Source: Alligator mississippiensis
Lineage: Eukaryota > Chordata > Crocodylia > Alligatoridae
Reading direction: 5' to 3'
NCBI RefSeq assembly: GCF_030867095.1
Contig: NC_081828.1
Location: 45,795,434-45,859,433 of the forward strand
DNA: 64,000 nucleotides
Below, in pieces: positions 55,381 through 64,000 of the stretch; the first letter of the stretch is position 1, and every line of letters starts with the position of its first letter. The translations under genes and the position numbers were made by a program. Under the pieces are notes generated by a model that saw only the letters and a program-made list of their open reading frames with translations, was not told where the DNA came from and searched no databases.

Positions 55381-58300
55381 TGGACAACAGCTTTACCAAC
55401 TTGTTAGATGGCTACCCGTAAAAGAAAAAAAAAATCGGAATCGAATTGGTTGGTTTTAGCAACCAATGCAAATTGCAACTGCTTGCCATGTCAAATGGAA
55501 GGATGGTACAAGCTTGATTATCCATCTTGGTGTTTACAGAAATTGACCTAGTTTTGGCAATAATTGCCAAACTCTTGGAACCAAATTCACAAACAGGTTG
55601 ATTCCTTAGAATCAAGCTTCCTAAACACAAAGCCACTCAGAGACAACCGCTCATCATTTTAGCTGTACAATGGAGACAAAATTCCCCAGAAGAACTGAGG
55701 TGACAGGCCAGGGACAGGCATTCATTTCTAGCAGTAATAATTTCCATGAAATTCTTACCACTAGAAAAATAGCCCAGGAGTTGAACTATACATGTATTCC
55801 AGGCTGCACAGGCCAGCTGTCCATCCAGGGAGCACTAGAAGGCCTGAAACCACCATGGTATATGAAAGCAGGGGCTTAGTCTCTGGTGCTGCCATTTATC
55901 CTCTCCTTTTCCCTGCTGCTGAATTCAGGGAGATCGGGAGGAAGGAGAGGGAGAGTAAATAGTAGAGGCTTCAGAGCTGTTTCAAAGCAAGGAGTCCAGG
56001 CAAACACCCCAACCAGTGAGCTCATAGCGCTCACAGCATTTGTAGAGCTCCCAGCAGGAGGTCTGCTGACATGCCAGTGAACAATAAGAGCTCACCACAC
56101 ATGCACACAGCCAAAAGGAGGTGCAACCAAGCTGCCATACACCCTCTGGATCTGCCCTGGCCCACCATAAATGTAATACCTGTCCACTGTACATCTGGAC
56201 TGAGAATCTGACTAGTGCCCAGTTCTGATCTTTCACTTCTATAATCTGGTTCATTGGTTCCACCTGCCTGGCTGCAGTAGATGGTTTTCTTCCTGTTTTG
56301 CATGTAACACACCCATGATATACAATTAATTTGATCAGACAACTGAATCAGGAATATTAAATATCTGAAGATGACACTTAGCAAACAGGAAATAGGCTGC
56401 AATTGCTTTGCATTTAAATGGTAAAAATTAAAGTGAACAAATTTATCCATAAAACTCAGTGACCAATGGTCCATATACAGAACATTATTCACTTGTTTGT
56501 CAAGCATCAACTATAGCAAGAATTTGTGCCCAGTTAAGCAAAACCAAGAGATTCTGCCAGTTCTCTCAATCTCAACTTCTGTGATTTGTCCATTCATAAG
56601 TGGTGCAGTGTACAGCACTTACAGAAGAAAGCATTTTAAATGTGCAGTTGGAAACTTCAGTGTTATTCAGTGGGTAACTTCTTTTTTCAGTGGACCATAA
56701 AACTCCCATTTGGAAACACAATTGACTTGCTCTCCTCATGCATCATGCAATTATTTAAAGTGGGCACGTCTAATACATTAAGACACAAAAAAGGACTAAC
56801 ATCTACTGAACCTTAAAACAATTATTATTTTTCACAACCCACGTTTCTTCCAACACTAACATTGTTCTAAGAAACAGGTAACATATGACACATTCTTTCA
56901 CTCCACAAAACCGAACACCATTCCCCTCCTTCCATTCCTCCATTCCAAAATCAATCATCAGCAAAGACAAGGCAAATGAACTTTTAATCAATAACAGCTA
57001 CTGTTTCTTGTACCAGGACTGTTTATAATCTAAAAGGGGAAAAAAAATTAAATCAATCCTGATGTGAACATTTTCCCACTTGGAAAAAAACCCTAACCTT
57101 GTATCAAAAGGGTGGGTATATATGTTTTTAAAATGCTTAAAAGCTAAATTAGTTTTAAATTGTTTTTACATATCTTGCCTATACATAGAACCACATCAGA
57201 TAATAAGGAAGGGCAGTCTACAGTTTGTTAACCTTCCCAGAAAGTACATAAGCACCAGCATGTCTGCTCCATGCACATTTAATGTGTGTTACCATGTAAA
57301 AAATGAAACCTTTTTAACCACATGTGATGCACTGTTGCTTTCCAGGAGATATTAGTGGTATTTTCTTCCCCTTTCTATTCAGAACTGATATAACAGAACT
57401 TTTAGTAATGTATCTGGAATTATTTTAACATTGTGCTTTCTCAATATCAAGTAGTGCCAACACAGTGTTAACAGAGATGGAATTATATTTCACACAAGAA
57501 AGGACCAAACAGAATTAAACTGTCCTAGGATTTTTTCCCCAAAAGATTTTTATTTTCAAAGACTGACCAAAACACAATGCTTTAGTTAAAAATGTCAACA
57601 GTGGGTGCCTAAAGCTGGCACTATTAAACAAGGACTCTCAGGTCATATCTAAATGGCAGACCTACAGTGTCCAGCAGTTCTGCCTTCAAATGCTCTGCAT
57701 GGTACTATCTCTGTGTGCACTAGCTTCCTGACCAGAAGCAGCATACCCATGCTCTCATGGTGTTGAAGGTAGACTAGTTGGCTATGCCTCTCAGCACTAC
57801 TAATAGGCCCATCCTTAACATTGCACAGATATGGCTAAAAGATTTCTCATCTGGAAGCTAGCATGCACAGTCCACACAGGATATCTGAGGAAGGCATTGC
57901 CAGGAATTGTAAGTTTGGCAATGAGTTATGCCCTGGAATTCACGTATAGGCCAAAATTGAACAGGCCTTTCTGATTCAGCAAAGCATTGCCTTTGAGATG
58001 GCTGTAGTCTTGACAAAACCACCTGGGACCAAAAAAGGAACCTCCACAGCTAAAAGTAGGAGCTGCTGCTGCTTGAACCAAATGCCAAGGACTTCTAATT
58101 TCCCCACTGGGACACGCGATAGGCCTGTATCCTTTCCACTGGTGGCAAAGAGCAAAAGTAGTGAAATAATTTCACCAGTGGATTACATATACATTTAACT
58201 TTAGGCATGCATTTAGTTCTCAGAATGGGACTTCAGCACATACTTAAATGCTCAGATTCATTGGGGTCCTAAATGCGTGGCCAGAGTTGGAAACTCAGCA

Positions 58301-61129
58301 CTTAATAGTTGGGTCACTTGCAAATGTGCCTAAATATAGGTGTAGTTGCCTAGGTTTGGGCTCTTATTTTTTAAAAGCTTAGTCAAAAGCCTGATGCAGA
58401 GAGGCCCTGTTAGGTAGGTGATAGGCACTAGAATGTGGAGTTTTTCTGTGATTATGTTGAAATGCAGGCGAGTCTAGCTGACAGTGATTAGAAATATAGC
58501 CAAATTGCAGGGCTTGGGGCCCAATCAACATTTCTCTGAATTCGGGAGATATTTTGTTTGGGATCCTACAGTGATAGGAGTCAAAATGCTAAATTTGGAT
58601 CTGGACCCTTAAAGTTGTTGAACCAGATGAAGAAATGGAATTTCAGTTCTGCAAAGCATTTGAGCTTTTGGAAATACAGATGTCTCCACTGCATCTAAAG
58701 AAAGTTCTTCTAATTCAGATGTAAAGCACATGGGTAGGTTAGAATAAGAAAGCTTCCATCACTGCTGCTTTGACATATGCCTATTTTTCAATGCCATGTA
58801 CTACCTCCCTAGAAGCACATCCTTCAGGAATGAGAAAGGAATTCTCTCTCTTTGTCTGCCTCTGTTTGGACTGGTATCAGGTGAATAGGGAGCTTTCAGG
58901 TTCCAAGGCTTTCAAGTTGGCACTTTTCACAGCCGTTAGATTGACTTCTGACAGGGAAAATGCTCTAACAGTAGTTAAAACAATACTGTCTGATGCACAG
59001 GAAATGGGAAGGATGGCTTGTTGGCTGCACTCTCAGCCTAGCTCACGCTCCTTTAATGACCCTTTAATAGCAGTTATGCTGGTGTAAGGTTGCATACATT
59101 CTAGTCCTAACACCTTTAAGGCATATTTACAGAAAGAGAAAGTAAGGAGGTGTCATGTTTTTTTGTTTTCTTTGGATAAGTTCTCTTGACAGAGACACGT
59201 CTGTTGAAGTCATCACTTGAGTCCTGCAGCCTCTCCAGGAACTGAGGGATAAAAGTAACACTCCCACCTGTGTACACAAATCTTCTAGTCTGGCCACAAA
59301 ACATATTCTGAAGGGTTTCTCTTAACTAGAATACAATCACTGATCTCATCTCCACACAGTCCCATAAGTTTCTCAAAGTCTTTTACAATATTCTAGAGGG
59401 AACTTTTGGTGTCTAAATATTTTCAAGGATTTGCCACATGCAAACAGTTTCAAAGTTCTTGGTGTCCTCAGTAGTCTTCCTATAATATACACATTCATAC
59501 CAGCTTCCATGCAGTCAAGTGCCATCAGAAAACTCTCTATAGTCCAAGTGACTAAATCACTGACCCTTTTTAGATTTGGAAAATAGGAAGGGAAAAAGAA
59601 GAACTATTTTCTTGTTGACCATGCAAACATCCCCTGGCATAGGAACATGGAAGAGATGCCTCCAGGAAAGCAGGATCCAAAAATCAGGATTAACAGTAGA
59701 TGAGCTTCAAGAAAGTGGGAGTTTTAGACTTGCTCTGAATGTCTGGTTCCTTCTCTGAATTCTTTGTAGCCCTTTTGAATCATATTGTACCATGCTCTAC
59801 CCAGCCTTCTTCCACCCAATGGTGTTTGTGCGTTCTGTTTCTGACAGTAGGTAGAACTATGCAAATAACTGATTTTTTTTGTTTTCTGACCATTTGAGGG
59901 GGAAGTCATATCTGGTTAACTTCTGGGTCAAATGAGATATTTTGTTTGACCTGAATTTGTTATTTTTAGCATATTTTAACTTGTTATATGTATAAATCCA
60001 AGGGGAAATGGAAATATGTTTTGAATTAAAAGAAAAAATGATGAAAAGCTCTAAAAGTTTCATTTTGAGATTTAAAAGAAACCCAAATGTTTCATTTTTA
60101 TGAACAAATTGATGAAGCTGACATGAATTTACAAGAAGTTTTGGTATCATTAAATCTGCAATTTCTTTGCCAGAAAAGATTTCAGTCCAAAATGTTTCCT
60201 AGCTCTAATACCGTTGTGGTTTGGGGGTAGGAAGCAGCAAGGGGCACATGGTATTTTAGACTACTTCAGTTACAACTTCTCCTTCAGACATCTAGATAGC
60301 TACTTCCTCATCCAAATTTTCAGCATATGACTATTTGGGAAGTGTGCTTTGCCTGCTTGCATGGGGGGGGGGGGGGAAGTGGAAAAAAATCAGCAAACAG
60401 AAAGTTACCTGCATAACCATTTCACCTTCACTGTGGTCCAGAAAGACTTCTGAGCTCTTCAAATGGTTCCTTTTGCTCCTGGCTTTTTAAACATTAAAGT
60501 CTGAGAAAACTCAAAGTGAAATGGTCTCACATGCCTCTATTTCCAGCCAGGTACCCTTTTCATATCTCTTCCCATGAATAATTCATGCTTGGAACTTATG
60601 CTAGATCCCTGGTTTGGGACACTGGGGGAAGAAAAGTGGTACACTTCAGCAGTGATACAACTGGTGAAACTATATTTTCAATTTGAATTATAAAGCCAGT
60701 AGATCAGGAACTGAGATCTAAATCCAGTGCCCTGGGCAATATACAGACATATATTCATAAAGAGTACTCATACCAAAGAGCTAAGAAAACAACAGCATAA
60801 AGAGAGAAGTACTACAAGCATGAAATGCCAAAAGAAAAGCGATAGCACCAGCAATGTGTGATCATCTACCTGGCATCATGTCCCATCCCTCCCTTCCCTC
60901 TCACCTACTACAAATGACAAGCTTTGGACTGCTCACAACTATGAATATATAGACATGTTGTTGCCCATATGGCCAGAGGGAAATGGCTCAGATATGAATT
61001 CCTGAGGCCATCTGAGAGACTAGGTCTGGCTGGAGTTCCCTACGTGGCACTAGGCTGGTTTTAGGCATATTTACTTTCCTATCAATTATGCAGTTCCTAA
61101 ATAGAGTGTCAAAGTAAGATGACCACTTT
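55381..61129. other. Long non-coding stretch, no gene recognised
   Basis: About 5.7 kb of AT-rich DNA. The longest frame is 159 codons on the minus strand (56031-56510), with no recognisable domain. 58200-58440 may be the same decayed repeat as 10737-11000. 60000-60200 is another TTTCATTTT-rich block. A G14 run lies at about 60362-60376. No exon, RNA gene or element terminus is supported. Confidence 0.55.
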
Positions 61130-61134
61130 ACTAT

Positions 61135-62181
61135 GTAACCCGGGCAGTACTCCAAGAGGTACCCCCTCTCCAATTGAAGGGATCAAAGCAGGTGCACAAG
61201 CGCTGTGGGAGGTGTAGGGACTCTCCTCCCCCTATAGAGCAGAGCCAGACCACCACTGGGGACTTAACCGTATACCTTTTAATGAGGGAACAATGCTGGG
61301 AACATAACAGGCATAATCAGGGGGTATAGTGGACACTACAATGCACCAAGGGGCAGGATTCAACAAAGGTTAGACACTTACAATCATTGACAAAAGGTAG
61401 GGTTAACAAAATATAAAACACAAACAGCAGAGCAAACAATACTGGTTGGAGAAATATAAAAAGGCACAAAATACAAAATGTCGAAGGACATAGAAATATA
61501 GGGCCTAGGTACCTGGAAGGGGAGAAAACACAGTGGCCCCTTTCCACTGCAAGAGTAATTCCTCCTTGTTAGCTCACTTACCCCTCAAGTCACCAAAGCT
61601 GGGACTTGAACTTGGCTCTCCCATGTGGTAGGCAGGAACACTACCACACAGCCACCACTGCTTGTACTGCTCCAAGCTGCTAGGGGTCTTGACCTTCCCG
61701 GAGCCCCAGCCTCATGTTGAGCTGCCTGGCCTCTGATTGGAGAAGATAAAAGCCGAGCTGGGAACCCCTCAGGTCACTGCTCAGATCCTTGCTGAAGCAG
61801 GAAGCCTCTCCTGCTGGTCACAGCCTCTCATAGGGGATCCTGGAGCCCAGTGGGGAGCCTCTCCTGCCGGCCACACAGCATGCTGCTGAGGGTCCAACTG
61901 CTGCCTACAGGTCCTGCTCCTTCAGGCTCTTCTGGGGCAACTGCTTCCACCCCGCTGGCTCAGCTCTTTGAAGCTCCTTCCTTGTGGTCCCTCACTGGTC
62001 TCTTCCGAGTCAGCCATGCTGCCCCTTTTATCCCCCTCCAGGTGACCCAAGGGGCCAATCAGGAGACATGAGGGGTGAGTCTCTGGGGCCTGATTGGTGA
62101 GGAAAGGGAGTCCCAAGTCCTCCAATCATCTTTTACCCTTTCAAAACCACTGGGCTAGGTCACTGCCAGCCAGCCCGTCAC
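61135..62181 (-). mobile_element. Family-A LTR-like element, copy 3, perfect 5-bp TSD
   Basis: It begins GTAACCCGGG and ends GCCCGTCAC, flanked by ACTAT on both sides (61130-61134 and 62182-62186). It shares with copies 1 and 2 the CCCCTCTCCAATTGAAGGG-type left block, the CTATAGAG motif (about 61235), minus-strand ATTAAA (61278-61283), minus-strand GATAAAAG (62025-62032) and a CTGATTGGT block near the right end. It is shorter (1047 bp) because it lacks the tandem repeats. It contains a tRNA-Gly-like relic at 61591-61661 not seen in the other copies. Confidence 0.82.
61591..61661 (-). pseudogene. tRNA-Gly-like relic or SINE head
   Basis: On the minus strand these 71 bases follow the tRNA-Gly outline. 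They start GCAGTGGTGGC, have a D-arm with TGTGGTAG, an anticodon-loop-like CCTACCAC (ACC in the anticodon position) and a B-box AAGTTCAAGTCC. The T-stem and the 3' half of the acceptor stem do not pair, so it is not a functional tRNA. It could be a tRNA pseudogene or the promoter head of a tRNA-derived SINE inserted in the LTR. Confidence 0.5.
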
Positions 62182-62186
62182 ACTAT

Positions 62187-62688
62187 ATAGATTCTGTGTT
62201 GTGTTACTCAAATGGAAAACCCAAAACAGACCCTAAAAGGTGTCTGGAGGAACCTTGAAAACACTGGATGCTTTGGGGTCTCCTTTCTCCCAGCAGCATG
62301 CCTGGAAGGAAGATAAGGGTTATTGTCCTCATACAACAGAAGAGGAACTGAGGCATTAAAAGGCTAGTGGCCAAATTTTTAAAAGTGATCATGGATTTCA
62401 AGGCCCTTAAGCTTTTTGGCAGCTAAAAATGTCATGGATACTGGCTCCCCACTTTTACCCCCTTGAGCCACAATAGGTCCCTGACCCAGAGATCCCTAAA
62501 AATCCAACATGTTTTCCAAGTTTCATTTTCCTCTTCTCCAAATTGGTTCCTACTGTTCTGTTTCCCCAGCCTTAATGAAGAGCAGAAGTGTGGTCACCCC
62601 ATAGTTCAACAGCAGCATTGCCTTGCCGTATGCCAAGCCTGCCTCAAACCTGGACCCCGTTCATTGTAAAATAGGGAAAACACTGGCT

Positions 62689-62748
<60 letters not shown>

Positions 62749-64000
62749 TTAAAATGTATACATTACTTTTCTTGAAAGAGCTACTCCACTCCCACCACCC
62801 CTACCCCTAAAAGTAGATCCATTAATAGTCTCCTCTCCTCAACTTGGACTTCTAATTAATTGCAAATGCTCTGCTAGCACTACCAGGAAATGGCTAGCCC
62901 AGTGTAGTTTCTAGGCATGTATAGTGTTGGTGCAAGTGTTCTAGGGTTCTACATTATCTTTTATACCCATCATTGGCATAGGCAATGTGTTGAAGACACA
63001 CCCAGGATTCCCAGAGTGCATTTTGATTTTGGAAGCTCAGTCATTATAGGAGAGCTTTCTCCAGCTATCTGTCCTGTAGGAAATTACTCAAAGGGAGGAT
63101 CTTCCTGAAGGACCCAATCAGATACAAGTGTGAGAGGAACAAGGGGACCTGGCACAATAAATTAAACAAAAATGGAAGAGGCCATGGGAAGTTAGAGCAA
63201 CGAGTGCTGGCAGAAGGGAATAGCAATAGGGGGCTTGAGGGAGACACAGATACAAGAAGGGGTGGCAGGAGTCCAAAACAGAAGCCAAAAGAGGAAACCA
63301 GATGAGAAAGGGAGCTAGATGAGCCTCTTTCCTATGAACATATTTATTCATGTAGTCAGGCAGGAGAGCAATTGTGTGGCACAGCCAATACTCATTGAGT
63401 GTTTCAAAAGATCATTGCTTAGAGGCAAAGGGTCCCATGGTGTTGTCTGTTTTGTAGGTGACACACTGACAACTGCAAGCCATACAGAGGAACATGTCAG
63501 GAAGCTTAAATATTAGAAAGAACATTATTTTCAGATTTAAAAAAATTATTATTCTACAAGGTAGAAGCAGGCACATTTTGGGGAAACAAATTCACGACCT
63601 GGACAGAAAGAATTTGTGCTATCGTCTACTTACCAGAGACTGAGTAAAAGGGAATTTAAAAAGTCTCCTTCCTGCTGTGCCCAGCTCATGCTCCTTGCCT
63701 ACCTACAAGCCTAAAAAAAAAAAAAAAAAAAGTGGCCTGGGGTCTTCTTTAGCATCAATCCCACTGGACTACTCAAGAGCTGAGAATAGCCAGAGCACAG
63801 AATGCTCCGTCCACAGAAGGCTCTGTTCCCTTCCATTTTACATCCTCTGCACCAGGTGTAGTTGTGAAGGGGAGGTGGAGGATGGCTATCGTGGATCAGT
63901 GCCTGATAGAGACTCTTCCGTACCTAGAGAATCTCCTGTAAAGAGTGATGTATCCAGTGCCTGCTTTGTCTGTGCTACTTGAGCAGCTCAAACAGGAGTG
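62187..64000. other. Non-coding stretch, no gene recognised
   Basis: Contains the (GA) microsatellite at 62693-62744 and a poly(A) run at about 63713-63731. No frame exceeds about 101 codons, none has a domain, and the window ends without an element boundary. Confidence 0.55.
62693..62744. repeat. (GA)26 microsatellite
   Basis: An uninterrupted GA dinucleotide run of 52 bp, likely polymorphic. Confidence 0.97.

Noticed and set aside
56031-56510. 159-codon minus-strand ORF
   Set aside because: Unrecognised, with no exon signals and no codon-bias contrast that I can judge.
61591-61661. Functional tRNA-Gly gene
   Set aside because: The T-stem and 3' acceptor strand do not pair, and it sits inside an LTR.

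Overview
The window looks like gene-poor nuclear DNA from a sauropsid, most likely a crocodilian. The signs are CR1 LINEs with the typical 3' tail, MIR-like CORE-SINEs, many hAT-type and Harbinger-like MITEs, LTRs with 5-bp target-site duplications (TSDs), and long AT-rich stretches. The species call is inference. I recognise no host protein-coding gene. The only strong coding capacity belongs to a CR1 retrotransposon on the minus strand, an 835-codon ORF at 34021-36528. No tRNA, rRNA, CRISPR or operon-like structure is supported.

Layout. 1-4.4 kb: old non-coding DNA with a long fold-back at 3.64 kb. 4.46-9.28 kb: an almost continuous stack of an LTR-like element (family A) carrying a nested hAT-like MITE, a solo LTR of a second family (B) with a perfect TSD, and a hairpin MITE into whose edge that LTR landed. 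9.3-17 kb: a Harbinger-like MITE, a nested hAT-in-hAT structure at 11.7-13.7 kb, another MITE and two CORE-SINEs. 17-24 kb: a candidate conserved regulatory stretch, a short hAT MITE with perfect 8-bp TSD, an 0.8-kb TIR element, a Harbinger-like MITE with TGA TSD, and a second family-B solo LTR with perfect TSD. 24-33 kb: mostly featureless, with two fold-back hAT MITEs. 33.4-37.1 kb: two CR1s arranged tail to tail and a hAT MITE. 37-48 kb: a hAT MITE, a family-A LTR with perfect TSD, a third fold-back MITE with perfect TSD, and a second copy of the 13.7-kb MITE. 48.2-50.7 kb: a broken CR1 and a terminal-repeat MITE. 50.7-61 kb: largely featureless apart from a small hAT MITE and a GC-rich block. 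61.1-62.2 kb: a third family-A LTR containing a tRNA-Gly-like relic. 62.2-64 kb: featureless apart from a (GA)26 tract.

The genes do not form a pathway. The window records successive insertions. Its most useful content is exact element boundaries with matching target duplications: two family-B LTRs, two family-A LTRs, and several hAT-type and Harbinger-type MITEs. The MITEs are built from modular hairpins. Boundaries were read by eye, and family names are by resemblance to known terminal motifs.
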